This document shows, piece after piece, positions 1 to 10,855 of a stretch of 64,000 nt of DNA (the stretch's first letter is position 1; each line of letters starts with the position of its first letter). The stretch is from Parelaphostrongylus tenuis (taxonomy: Eukaryota > Nematoda > Chromadorea > Rhabditida > Metastrongylidae). The DNA lies in the NCBI GenBank assembly GCA_019055375.1, contig JAHQIW010003620.1, positions 1-64,000 on the forward strand. Direction: 5' to 3'. The notes beneath the pieces were generated by a model that saw only the letters and a list, made by a program, of their open reading frames with translations, was not told where the DNA came from and searched no databases. The translations under genes were made by a program, and so were the position numbers.

Positions 1-830
1 GATTTTTCATGGGAGCGGTTGTAATTATTTGAAAACTTGGATCTTTCTCTACAATACTACATCGCCGGTTTCCAAAATGCCCTTTTATAACGCTGTAGCC
101 TCCAGTCAAGATTTTTATTTCTCACATGCATTTCGCCTTCATTTTTACCACGAGTATGATCGTCAGAGGCACGAAAAGCATATCGGCGTGTACAGAATTT
201 TCTGTTACATCAAAATCATGCGTTTTCATTTAGTTTCTTTCGATGCGGTAAGAAAATCTTCAATAAAATAACAATAGTTGCCGCCGTCTTAACGTATAAT
301 GCAGCAGATCACTGCCGAGTTACAAGGTACACCAGGCGGTTATGTTACTAGCAAGTCGCTGTTGCGGCTTGCCTTCACATTTTGCTCAACTATGAACCTT
401 TCGGCAACTTTGCTTGCCGGCCAACTCAAGAAACGGGGGAACGGGGCTGGGGCGGAACGACTGATCGCGTTTGAAATATTGTCATTCAATTTGGGATTCC
501 TTCCCACAGCGACGAAATTTCCGGTATAAACGCAGATTCTGGTGCTACGGAAAATCGTCTACACGCTGATATGCTTTTCGTGCTTCCAGCGATTCATACG
601 CGTAGTAGAATTGAAGGCGAAAGGCGATTGAGAAAAGAAATCTTATTCTGGATGCTACAGCGACATAAAAGGGTGATTTGAAACGCCAGCAACTTATAGT
701 TGTGGCCAGAGATCTGAGCTTACCAATGATTGCTAATACTTCTATGAAAAGATCTTGACCAGCGAATAAGATTTACTTAAAGATTTGGCGCCGTCTAACA
801 TACAAGTGCCAAAATTTTCACTTCAACTTT
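1..830 (+). repeat. X0: diverged tail of the X repeat family
   Basis: This stretch aligns by eye, in the same orientation, with about 56690-57365, the tail of unit X3. Shared landmarks are the run ending in cctcttataacg, the phrase cttcatttttacca/ttcatttttatca, and the block cgtgcttccagcgatt followed by ggatgctacagc. Identity is clearly lower than among X1, X2 and X3. Part of it (about 283-440) is inverted relative to X3. The window probably opens inside a further, older X unit. The open frames at 29-271 and 299-529 lie in this repeat and show no protein-like conservation. Confidence 0.7.
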
Positions 831-3005
831 ACAGCATAACATAAAAGCCATTTGAAAAATAAAACACACTCTGGAGATTCCCAATATTCAAGCTGTTGTA
901 TACTCACTAAATATTCGAAAAGGGAGAAAAATCTTTTCTTGAATATGGATGCGAATGTGAGAGAAGCACCGAGAACACTTCCTTCGGAGACACATATTTC
1001 TAAACAGTAGTTTGCATAATGGCGATGTTCTGAGCCCTATCATTCAAACACAGCTGTCCCTTACCGCTCAGAGTTCTTCCACTATCCATTAGTACTCAAC
1101 CTTTGTTCACTTACATGAACTCTGAATAATTGGAAATTTACGAATATTCGATATCAACTTAGTTATAGTGAGAGCTTTCGATGAAGCACTTATCGAATAC
1201 AGCGGGCATAATAATTTTTGATAAATTACTAGCTGCTCTCTAATTTTCATTTACTTTGATGACTCATGGGTCCTATATAGAATAGGGAAGAGCACAAATA
1301 GAGACTTTCATTGTGATCATCTTTTTACAATGCAATACAATTGATTGAGTGCCAAATTCAGCACGACTGCGTAGTAAATAAGCATTTTTCACTACAAAAG
1401 ACACGTATAACTAAACCAAAAGCATAGGTGTAAGGATAGTTTATCTTATTTTATCAACGTAATGCAAGAAATGCGAAAATTTTCGCAAAAGAAGTAAAAA
1501 CCCCGATCAAACAGCGAAAATCGCGCAAGTCCCCTTACGCGCATCGATTTCTATAGCCGTACGTCAGAGGTTAATATAAATCTATTTCACACCGCACCGT
1601 GAGTGAAAAATCAAAAAATATGTAGTAAGAACAGGTAATACTGATCTTCAAAACAGTCATACTGCAAAAAGTCTTTATAAATTGAATGCACAGCAAAGTA
1701 CACACGATTGGAGCAAAAAAATGGATTTATTAGCCTGAACATTGGAACAGCTCTCGTGTTTGTGAAATATGTGAAATGATTTACAAAGTCACCATTTAGT
1801 ACACATGACACAACAATCTCTATAGTAAATGATCTAATGCTATGACATCGATAAATCTGTTACGGTTCCAATTCTGACGAACAGGGCCAGGGATGCAAAT
1901 GCGACAGAGGAGGTGTTTGGATGAACGCACGAAGTGAATACGATGTTGGTGTGCTATGGACATGATTTACTAGCGAACTGTGCATGTTATGTCTTAAGAT
2001 TGTGCAAACCACGATAGAAAAGTACCATTGTCACGATGTTTTTGTCGAAAATTAGGTTGTCTTAAGAATGGTAGTTCAAGACGACAAGAATACTTTTCTC
2101 TGGTTTTTCTTTAGAAAGACGAATTTTCTTCATTACTCTCCGGCAGTCAACAACAACACCTGATGGAACGTCACAGCCAGGCTATCCTCGGAAATACAAG
2201 GAGACCTGCTCAGCCAGTAATCTTCGACGTTCAAGGAAAAGATGAAACAACGACTTGAATGCTAGAAGTACTGGGATTCTCCTAGTGAAAAAACACTGTG
2301 AAGACAAATCAATAAAGGCCTAAGAAAATTTCTTCATTTATTAGCATCAAGGCAATTGTACATTGTAGCGGTTGCAATGCATGCACTAAAGTGTGTCTAC
2401 CATTAATGTTAAATGTATCATCAGGGCTGTGGATTTTTGCTAACACCATTTATGTTAGTCTCTAATCAATGGGACTATTAAGTGATGACAGCAAGTCAAA
2501 GTTCAGCATTTTCATGGATCCTTATACTATTCGCTGTAGTTGCAATCTGCCTGAATTTTTTTTGGGAGGAAAAATTGTGCAAGAGAGCCTGTTCGAATTT
2601 GTCATTGCACATCTCTGCTCTTCCTTGGGCCTTCGGATGAAAACGCTAAACTATTTCCACGTTGAGGTTGAAAAATGATTTTTGGCTTGTCATCGCTTGC
2701 CCATTAGGACCATGAACTGTTAGGAAGTAGTAAACTACTGTAGTAAATCAGTCATATTCAATCGAAGTTTATGTAAATCGATTGAAGTGTTCGCATCGAT
2801 ATACGTGACTTAATTGTGATAAAAGCCGTCCACTGGATAATATCAATATCACTCATTATGATTATCCATAGTTTTTACAGTCATTCATGCGTTTATTGCC
2901 CTACCGAGTTGTTGGTTTAGGACACACTAATCTATCTGTCTCCAGCTCATTTTGAAACCAATCAGGTGAGTAATTTCTTTTGCGCTCAGTGTCGTTATAT
3001 GATAA
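831..3005. other. No convincing gene; AT-rich sequence
   Basis: Two kilobases with only short open frames (such as 1611-1811 minus and 2469-2678 plus) that have no recognisable motif. About 840-960 resembles the degenerate repeats seen elsewhere (a gene-free pattern around aagctgttgtatact). A weak CUB-like phrase, TPDGTSQPGYPRKYKE, can be read on the plus strand near 2150-2220 without clear splice sites, so it is not called as a gene. Confidence 0.5.
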
Positions 3006-3140
3006 GAGAAAAAGATCGAAAGAGATCGCTTACCAGTTGTAAACGAAAATCAAGGTGACGAGAAAAAGTACAAATTTAAGCAAGTGTTAGGAGACGATGG
3101 ATATGATACTGTGTTTCTTAGCCATGATGGTGAAAAGCGA
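3006..3140 (+). CDS. Probable CK1/TTBK-type kinase, N-lobe exon (partial or decayed)
   Basis: A 45-codon open frame ends at a possible donor (CGA followed by gtactc). It reads like the start of a kinase domain: a charged lead-in, then YKFKQVLGDDGYDTVFLSHD, which has the layout of the glycine-loop strand of nematode casein-kinase-1/tau-tubulin-kinase relatives. The usual G-x-G-x-x-G is degraded to G-D-D-G-Y-D, and in-frame TGA and TAA lie directly upstream, so the exon start is unclear. The catalytic-loop piece lies 1.4 kb downstream in the same direction. I could not find the exons between them (VAIK lysine, helix C). It is either a diverged multi-exon gene or a pseudogene. The family call rests on motif layout only. 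Confidence 0.45.
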
Positions 3141-4417
3141 GTACTCTGTTCTACTATATTTGCATTTTCCCGTTTTCCTGACAAATTTTACTTTGTTAAC
3201 CCTAAACACAACATATTTGAAATCTTTCGCATATTGACGTGGCTAAAATAGCTAGATCCATAAATTAGAACTCACACTTCCGCGCTTGCTCGTTGAGTAT
3301 ATCGTTTGACCTCTCATAAACTTTTTTTTGCCTGGAGCACATCTTAATGAGCATGAAGAAAACGTGTGAGCTCCAAAACACTTGTACTACTTCAATACCG
3401 TTACCTAAGAGTTCACCCCGATGTGACAAATTTCAATAATTCAGAAAAAACTATAAGTTTTGAAAATCAATAACAAGCGGAATATTCACGTATGCTGACG
3501 AAGCGTTATTTCATCGTCGTGTCTTGGTGGAGGAAATCACAAGAGTTATGTTTCTCGGCTTCTGTTCTAATTAAGGATATAAATAACAAGCAAAAAAATT
3601 CAATTCTAAAAACGTTTTACCGTTTCCGCCTCTTTTGTAGTGTATGATTCCGTCACTTATCTACAAAGTCCATAGTCGTTTTCGAAAATGAATTTATTTT
3701 AGTAAAACTCAAATTAGGCCAAAATTGGCTTGTTAAAAGTCTTAATTCATAAATGCTCTCTTCCACATGAGTGGAGATCGACTCACGTCGACTATGTATC
3801 CCTGTTCACATATGTTTCACCTCCCTAATCCGCTGATTACCTGTGGTTCAAAAAGATTTAACGTGTAGGTGGAGCTTCTATATTTCTCAATGACAGATGA
3901 ACTTTCCATCACATTTGCCACAGACTCAAAATGCATTAGTGGATCCATAACTGAATGAGAAAGTCTAACAAAAATAACAACAATACCATTAGAAGTAGAC
4001 AGAAGGAATAATGATCACATGTTTCCATTGTCGCACCTGCTCTTCAAATAAAAATTTTTTCGGCACTTTGTTGATCAGCCTTCACATCGCTTTTTCAATG
4101 TACGGATCCCAAAACTCATAGCATCAAAATGGTTTTTTCTTCTTCTTTTTGAACGTCGTAGAATACTGATTGAGCACAACTCCTTGAATCTTGAGGATAG
4201 CCTGCCTATGGCGTTCTATAGGGCGCTTGTTGTTGCCTGACGCGAAGTGTTAAGGGTTGTTGGCGTTCGGCTTTGCGTGCGCAGCGACAAGCATCACAAT
4301 CGCACGGCAATGACGCCCATAACAGAATTATCCACGTGATTCTCTAGTCAACTCTTTTGTAGAAGTGTTATGGCGTCATATGCATGCAAGAATGCTGAGT
4401 GTTATGCAGAATTTCAA
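3141..4417. other. Between kinase fragments; no exon recognised
   Basis: If the kinase is one gene this would be intron plus missing exons, but I could not identify conserved kinase segments here. About 4200-4320 has a GC-rich patch resembling short interspersed repeats of this genome type. Confidence 0.35.
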
Positions 4418-4488
4418 ATCCCACACAGGAGTTGAACCAGCTTTTCGCCCCAAACAGGAGAGTGTGCCAACCGCTATACTACCAAGAT
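4418..4488 (-). pseudogene. tRNA-like sequence (decayed tRNA or SINE head)
   Basis: On the minus strand a good A box (TAGTATAGCGG) and an exact B box (GGTTCAACTCC) are spaced as in a tRNA. Laid on the cloverleaf, the ends (ATCTTGG and GTGGGAT) pair at six of seven positions, counting wobbles. The T stem pairs at four of five, and the anticodon stem at four of five. Strict numbering puts GTT (Asn) in the anticodon position, but the loop also resembles a Pro-TGG loop. D-stem mismatches and the weak stems suggest a pseudogene. It lies inside the open frame 4365-4622, just upstream of the kinase catalytic-loop fragment. Confidence 0.5.
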
Positions 4489-4526
4489 TCTTGATGTGTT
4501 ATCACTCTTCTTGCAATTACATCAAG

Positions 4527-4622
4527 GTCATTGTTAACGCAATCGAAGAGCTGCACAAACTCGGCTACGTATCACGTGATATAAAATCTGAAAATTTTGC
4601 ACTGGGACAACGATGCAATTAA
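4527..4622 (+). pseudogene. CK1/TTBK-type kinase catalytic-loop fragment
   Basis: The frame reads AIEELHKLGYVSRDIKSENF followed by ALG and ends in TAA a few codons later. The pattern (A-I-E-x-L-H-x-x-G-Y-x-x-R-D-I-K-x-x-N-F-x-x-G) is typical of nematode CK1/TTBK kinases. The catalytic Asp, Lys and Asn are present, but the HRD histidine is Ser. The early stop, about five codons after the loop, removes the activation segment, so this piece alone is not a working kinase. The bases before it (catcaag) are a poor acceptor. It probably belongs with the N-lobe exon at 3006-3140, either as a decayed gene or as a gene with further exons I could not see. Confidence 0.55.
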
Positions 4623-5533
4623 CAGTCTAAAACTATCTATCTCTTTCGTCTGAAACTATCTATCTCTTTCATTTTGGTCCGTCAAGAAGATACATTGATA
4701 GTGATAGCTAAAATATTATGAAATGCTATGAGTAAAGAATTGTATTCGATCGGCCTCTATTGTCTGTAACAATGCGGTAGGTTTCTTATGTTCTCATTCA
4801 GAGTTCTGCCAGAAGTTCGGTTTCCATTCAGAGAAGTATCAAAGAAAGCACCACTGTGACGCTTGGTGAAGCGAAGCGAACTATTAAAAAAAGTTCTTAC
4901 CAAATATTAATGTTTGAAGCTTGCGTATCGCCGCACGCATCGAATGACTGAATAACCCTATTAGTAATACTTAAATAGCAATAGAAAATTTGAATTGAAG
5001 ACTGTTTACGATTTCAGTCAAAATGTACGTCATGATAGCTCAAAAGATCGACATTCTTGAAAACCTCGGCAAGTTGATAATATGAAGCTGTAAAATGAGA
5101 AAAAAAGTTTGAGAACTAATCTTTATTTAGAGCTTCACGAGGTTGTATCTTTTTTTCCCGATCGATCGTTCTTCTTTTCGGTCGATGGGCCTTCTTAGTT
5201 AACTGTGGCTCACGCTTCGGCAATAACGCCTTCTTCAGAGCCTGAACGCATTATTCATTGCAACTTACTTATATTATGATGTACCGTGGAAGAATGAGAA
5301 TCTAGGGTATTAATAAGCGTTAATTCAAGGAAAACCACTCACTGTGCAATCTAGTCTAGAAGCTACCTATTTTGTTAGCGCAGGGTGACGTATAAACCCT
5401 CCCATGACACTAGGTCAAATTAAGCAATACGGTATCACTGATATCCAGGCTAAAAAATCAATCTGAGATAAGATGCCATGTGGTCGGTGATGTCCAAGGC
5501 ATTCTCCCTATTTGTTCATCTGCGAGTTTCTGT
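4623..5533. other. No gene seen
   Basis: AT-rich sequence with no protein-like frame and no clear repeat. The outer inverted duplication begins at its right edge. Confidence 0.45.
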
Positions 5534-6960
5534 GAATGTAATGACGTTTGAATAAAAATTTTCGTCATTCACAACAACAACTACGATGTAGCCCTAGTGG
5601 ATACTGTTGTGCTAAGAAAGGAACATCTGCTGGCTCGCAACAAGCACGACCTCTGTGTTGGTTGTGTAGTAGCTCATTAGGAATAGTTGGATTTTCTGCA
5701 CTTATAGCCACTGATATGTGAAGTCTCCCACAGGAAACATGACTTGTCGCTCCATGGTGAAGTCAGAATTCTCATCGGAACACGATTTACGCGCTGTACA
5801 CTCATAAGATACTGGTGGAAAAATTGTATATGCTCTTTCAAATGCTGCTGGATGCGTTTGTGCTTTCATGTTTTCTAGTAAGATCTCAGCGGCTTTAGGG
5901 AGCGCAACTTGAGCAGATAACTGCTGCATCCAAGTTTGATCGCGCTCCTCTCGTACTCCCCCGTTATTTCGGCTGCCATCATAATGCATGTGTATTCTGT
6001 GTTTGTCAAGAGATGGCGCAAAGTTTTATGAATCATTGTTATATCATGGCTAACATTTGACAGTGAAGCCTTCACTAATACCACGATGATTCGCGTCGAA
6101 TGTCCGCAGTAGCTGTTTTCCGATGTTACTCTTCGCAGCCAAAACATTCAGACGATGTGTAGAGTTGATCGATACACAAATGATGTAGCGTTCACAGAGC
6201 TGTTTATACTGAACAAAAACTTCTTGAAAAACATAGCATCCATTGGTAGTTTTCTTCGAAATGCAAGACCGACCTAGGGCGGTTGTTTAATGATAGAAAT
6301 TACTTCTTTGGTCGCTATTACTCCTAAAATAGTTGCAGTAATTGACCGACGAGAAAGCAAATTTTACATCTCCTTTCTCATTGAATCTCAATGTGGATAA
6401 TCTAATTCTGTGTTTATTGTTGTTTTGTGATTGCACGTGAGCTATCACTGTGTGCGAATGCGGGAACAAAGGATTTATCGATGTCTCTATCGACGGAGTT
6501 GGTCGTTCTTGGGAGGTTCTCTGTCTTCTGTTCAAAAGATCTCTATGTTGTTAAGATGAGTGTGAGTGTAAATACTGATCTGGAATCCTGATGGCTTCAT
6601 GAGTCTACTGATTTTGCTAAACTGTTACTTAGAAGCTCAAACTTTGATTATTAGGCCATTTCGACAAGAATAGATTTATTCTGCTGTTGTCGCCAACTTC
6701 TCGAAAATACTATCGCTTAGCAGCATGCATTGGACTTTATAATGCGTTGTTAGAGGTATATGAATTGTTATCTCAACGATACAATGAGTTTCCGTCGTTT
6801 TACCGCATGAAGAGACAGTGCTGCTACCCACACAAATAAGTGTGGCAGCAGTTTGCCCGCCTTTAGGAGGGATGGATGGCTTGATGAGCTCGGTCTAAGG
6901 CATCTAATAGCGAGCCATGCTTGCAATGCGGCGCAGCTACACCAAAGCGATAAACGGGCC
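5534..6960. repeat. Outer inverted duplication, left end
   Basis: This segment is the inverted, diverged counterpart of 27724-29149. Matching landmarks include gaatgtaatgacgtttgaa at the outer edge, the ACATTCGACGCGAATCAT block, and gagcttctaagtaacag. Homology stops abruptly at about 5534 and 29149. On the inner side it runs straight into unit A, with no RTE between them, unlike the right arm. Confidence 0.8.
5702..6535 (-). pseudogene. Decayed coding sequence of unknown function (left copy)
   Basis: Three overlapping minus-strand frames read as one protein-like sequence broken by frameshifts and stops: a polar stretch with SINPLFPHSHTVIAHVQSQ (about 6400-6480), then GKQLLRTFDANHRGISEGF (about 6060-6110), then QQLSAQVALPKAAEILLENM (about 5870-5930). 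The same frames can be followed in the inverted copy near 28150-28970, with different breaks. This supports an originally coding sequence that decayed separately in each arm. I recognise no family. It could be part of an old transposon or of a host gene caught in the duplication. Confidence 0.4.
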
Positions 6961-7950
6961 GTTTTATATAACAGGAGGTAATTTGTCATGCACTAGCGTA
7001 TATCAACGAATCTAAACTTTCTTAGTTTATGACGGGCTTGGCTTTATTGTAGTGGCCGCGTAAGTTAATTTGAAATAGCAAGGTCTCGTGAAGTCCGACT
7101 ATGTCCGGAAGTTGAAAGAACAAAAAAACTGGTAGAGAAAACTCGATTCTGAGACTGTACTACGAAAGAGCTGCAACTCCAACGAAAAACGATGCATTGT
7201 CGAGTCCCACTATGTTGAAGTCAAACGAGAATCGCCTTTATCAGTTGCGATCGTGTTCGAATTATAAGCTTCCGACCGATCAGGTAGGAAGTAGGTCTCA
7301 TGTTATCCATAAGAGCAGAAATTCAATAATATGATCGGGAAACGAATTTCTTATATTGCTGTGAAGAAGGATTCTCTTGACCATACTATTATTATGTATA
7401 ATATTGCCATCAGAATTCATTTTTATTTGACCGCGTATTGCAGTGATATGATGTTACAATAGACCCAATATGTGTAGAGTGGTGTGCAAAAACATTTGTC
7501 GTCAGCCGATTGGAACCCAGATTTCATTCCTACCGGGAGTGTGTGATGAACAGTTGCACTCAAAAATGATCACCTGGCGAATTAAATTTGAGCTGTGGCC
7601 TTAAGAAAAACACTCGAAAAGAGAGGTATGATATACTAATGACATCAGGCAAGGGCAATCGAGTGTGTGTACACTGTGTGTTCGGTGATAATTTCGAAAG
7701 AAATAGAGTGTAAAACGTTTGCCCTTGCCTACTCGTAGCATAGGGGACCGAGCGCGACGAGAGGGTTGGCTAGAGACGAAGGGTGAGTGCCCGACTAACG
7801 AAACCGTCGGGGTCGAAACCACGTGTATTGGGCTCTATAGGTCAGCCCATTTAACAGACCACAATGACATGCGTGACTCAAAAATGATTATCTGGGATAT
7901 TGAAATTTGAGCTGTGGTCTTAAGAAAACACTCGAAAAGAGAGGAATCCT

Positions 7951-8430
7951 TGGCACTGTGTCACGTTATGAGGACGCTCGTTTTGATAGTCAAAATTCGG
8001 CGATTACATAATTTGAAGGTCAGATATATGCAAAGCTGATCCAAAATACTCTAGTTGATCCGAACCGGTGAAACCGTATTGATAACACATGTATAAAACT
8101 ATTGTGTATAATGAAGTAGGAAAAAGTGTTTGGTACTGTGTTGTGCTATGACAATCCTTGTTCAAACGTTCAAAATGCGAGAATTCCATAATTGGAATGG
8201 TAAGGTATATGCAGAATTGATCCAATATACTCAACTTGATCCGGATCAATGAAATCGAATTTATAGCACAGATAGAGACCATTATGTACAATGAAGTAGA
8301 AAAAAAGTGTTTGGTACTGTATTATGCTATAGGAAGGCTTGTTTTACTTGTCAAAATGTGAAAATTCTATAATTGGAAGGACAGATATATGCAGGGTTGA
8401 TACAATATACTCCGACTGACTCCATCAAAG
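7951..8430. repeat. Satellite S1, three monomers of about 181 bp
   Basis: Monomers begin at about 7951, 8132 and 8313 with ggcactgtg/ggtactgtg/ggtactgta. Each contains a block around cataattggaatgg, then atatgcag and gatccaaaatact. Units B (about 11402-11700) and C (about 22875-23170) have only two monomers. Confidence 0.75.
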
Positions 8431-8564
8431 GAACAGTGTCTAAACATCGATTTCATCACCGACCTGGACAAATATTTTACGTTTAAGCTCTGAAAAAGGA
8501 GGTATCACCGAAGGATCAGCCAGCGATTTGTACTGCGATCCATTCGTTCAAGATCAGCAACAGA

Positions 8565-8635
8565 AAACAAGAACAGCACAGTAACAACAACATCAACATC
8601 AACAAAAACAACAACAACGACAACAGCTAGCAATC
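8565..8635. repeat. CAA-rich microsatellite
   Basis: An imperfect run of caacaacaacatcaacatca type. The matching place in unit B (about 11705-11735) and its inverse in unit C (about 22840-22865) are shorter. Confidence 0.8.
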
Positions 8636-8709
8636 TTGCACCAGCTCAAGCAGCTAAGTTTTTCTTACTCAAATAATTTGCTTCATTGTCGAGGTTGATA
8701 GAGAGTCCA

Positions 8710-9560
8710 TTTTTCGAATTATACTATAATGATCCGTTGCGAAGTTAAACGAAAACAAGAACCCTTAATGCGCCAAATGGCTCGAGAACTGGAGATCGGC
8801 GAGTGGAAAGTCCGAAACAATATCAAAAATATGCTGAAGGTGTGCAGTTATAAGATAACTCGTGTTCATGGATCTGGGCAAAACGATATATGAAAAAGAC
8901 TTCCAAACGCTCACCGAATGATTCGTTTGTCCAGCAAATGCTGTTTTGTCCGATGACCCTTTCACGAAGAAAAGATTTTTATTATCGAACAACTTCACAT
9001 TGTTTAAAATTAACGTCAACTTTTCAAGAACGGTCAGCGGAAGTCTGCTGTGGCAAATACCATAGGCTGCAGTCATTTTTCGGTTTCTCTATCTTCCAGG
9101 TTGGCATTTGCGCCAGTGGGAAGACACTGTTGGTCTTCGTCAACGGAAAACGCTAAAATCAACGCTGCCAGCTACCATCAGCTAGTTTTTTCAGGGCCTA
9201 CTGAGGCCTTAAACTACTTAATACTTTGGCGCCGACAAGATTTACGTATGTGGAGGACTGGTCTCCTACGCATGCGGTCCGCTCAGCGATTGCTATCTGT
9301 CAAAACCTGTTTTCCAGGTTTTGAATCAAGGACATTTGGCCGCCAGTTCCCATCTCAACCAAATATACCACTCTTTTTAGTCCTTAGTGGAGGAGCAAGT
9401 CTCCTCCACTCTATACAGTACTTAAAAACGGCTTTGAGACGCATGTGAGACGATCTTACGGTGGAAAACCGGGCGAGCATCGATGGGCATTTTCGCAAGC
9501 GACTTCGTAAATGTATAAAGGCCAAAGGAGGCAATATTGAGAATTTGTTACGAATTCTTT
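8710..9560 (+). pseudogene. Tc1/mariner-type transposase relic (unit A)
   Basis: The frames, stitched across stops and frameshifts, follow a mariner-type transposase. The second helix-turn-helix reads MARELEIGEWKVRNNIKNML, followed by a KSY-like stretch (CSYKITRVHG). Next comes a decayed catalytic-core start (KKRFLLSNNFT, in the place of the usual DEKxF motif). The C-terminal end reads SIDGHFRKRLRKCIKAKGGN, the usual mariner ending of the R-L-x-x-C-x-x-x-x-G-G-x-x-E type. The catalytic acidic residues cannot be read intact. Copies lie in units B and C with partly different breaks. It is an old, inactive element that the duplications carried along. Confidence 0.7.
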
Positions 9561-9621
9561 GCTTAATGTTGATTCTGCTATTCTGGTGAACGTAATTGCT
9601 CTTTCAATCAAATGAAATCAA

Positions 9622-9886
9622 TGAACCCAATGATGTAGAGTAGTGGGCAAAAACGTTTGCGTCAGCCGGGATTTGAAGCCAGATCTTGCTCTTTCCTGGA
9701 ATATGTGCTAAACCGTTACAGCACCGACACTCGCTTAGTACTCCACTCCTTTAACGCTACAGCTCGTTATCTACCAACAGCCAAACGTCTATGTGTGGCG
9801 CGGCAAGTCATTATCGACGGTGAATCCACATATGTCGACAGATATTGGGTTTCAATAATTAAACGGAAATCATTCTATTTGACAAC
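9622..9886 (-). repeat. tRNA-headed SINE-like element (unit A end)
   Basis: Read on the minus strand it has a tRNA-like body ending in a B box (ggcttcaaatcccggctgac, one base off the consensus copy), with an A-box-like stretch ctgtaacggttta. The same block occurs at 12716-12975 and 21598-21860. Shorter pieces of the same 3' half lie at about 7488-7560, 10922-11010 and 23570-23660. The flanking phrase gatgtagagtggtg marks the edges. Confidence 0.55.
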
Positions 9887-10206
9887 GCTCTGGGTACTCA
9901 CGAGTAGCTTGCCAGTCTTTCTCGGAGGAGCGAGAGAACTTATTTGTTGGAGGCGACTCCTAACCGCCTCTCGTGTACTTCCCAGCCGCTTGATTGCATT
10001 CTTTTCGCCGACTTGACTCGTAGAAATACAGTTATTGTTATGTCGGCGCTGCAGAAGCAGGGGTGTTCTCCCCTGAATCTACCAGCGCCTCTGGAAAGCA
10101 CAAGGTCGCTTTTGGTTCGCATTTATTCCCCTTTCCACCACCTGGGGACGCTCAATGTCTCCTCGCGACTAACCGGGCAGGATCCATCAAAGAGGGAGGT
10201 CCGTGG
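9887..10206 (-). mobile_element. RTE retrotransposon, 5'-end fragment only
   Basis: This is the reverse complement of the first 320 bases of the RTE at 24367-27721 (from ccacggacctccctcttt to gctctgggtactcacgag). It has no coding part. It was carried here by the inverted copying of the right arm and is not a separate insertion: it is joined directly to unit B at the same base as in unit C. Confidence 0.88.
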
Positions 10207-10639
10207 CCGTTTTTATATAATAGGCGGTAATTTGTCATGCACTAGCGTATATCAAGGAATGTAAACTTTGTTAGTTATGACGGAGACTTGGTTTTATTGT
10301 AGTGGTCGTGTAAATTAATTTGAAATAGCAAGGTCTCGTAAAGTCCAACTATGCCCAGAAGTTAAAAAACGAAAAACTAATAGAGAAAACTCGATTTTCC
10401 GAGTGTGCTACGAAAGAGCTGCAACTGCAACGAAAAACGATACTTTGACGAGTCCCACTATGTTTAAGTCTAATGAAATTCGGATTTATAATTTCCAATC
10501 GTGTTCGAATAATAAGCTTCACATCGATAAGGTAGGAAGTAAATCTCATATCATCCAAAGAACAGAATTATAATGGTATAATCGAAAGCGAATCTCTTAT
10601 ATCGTTGTGAAAAAGGATTCTTTTGACCATACTATTATT

Positions 10640-10855
10640 ACTGCACTTATTGTTGCATCCCTTGACAACCAATTTGTACTCTCGCGCTGTTGGCTACAAT
10701 GACAATATGGTAGTTTACAGTTATTTTTAGACTTTTATCATTACCGCTGGAAATTTCATTACCACAAGCGCTCAAACATTGGGTCGTTCCAAAAGTTTTG
10801 GCACTGAAGCAACAAACGCCAAATCTATCAACCGCAAGTAAATGAAATTGTATGA
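10640..10855. repeat. Insertion of about 215 bp in units B and C, absent from A
   Basis: Units B and C hold extra sequence (from about tgcacttattgttgc to aagtaaatgaaattgta) where unit A runs straight through. It contains gtcgttccaaaagttttggc, which resembles a mariner-family terminal repeat, so it may be a small non-autonomous mariner element. The open frame 10647-10874 (minus) lies mostly inside it and is not supported as a gene. The unit C copy is at about 23715-23935. Confidence 0.5.

Larger units (their letters stand above)
6961..9886. repeat. Unit A: outer, diverged copy of the inverted-repeat unit
   Basis: Unit A is a direct-orientation, diverged copy of 10207-12975 (unit B) and an inverted copy of 21598-24366 (unit C). 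Its content in order is: a unique leader, a tRNA-like SINE piece (about 7488-7560), a MITE-like block flanked by imperfect 68-bp direct repeats (7558-7945), three satellite monomers, a CAA-rich tract, a dead mariner transposase, and a second tRNA-like SINE piece. It stops at 9886 with gacaac, where the inserted copy begins. Confidence 0.85.

Noticed and set aside
2100..2260. CUB-like phrase TPDGTSQPGYPRKYKETC
   Set aside because: Only one short segment, no splice sites and no other CUB landmarks.
6768..6989. 73-codon minus frame across the RTE empty site
   Set aside because: It spans the junction of two repeat segments; the match in the right arm is interrupted by the RTE.
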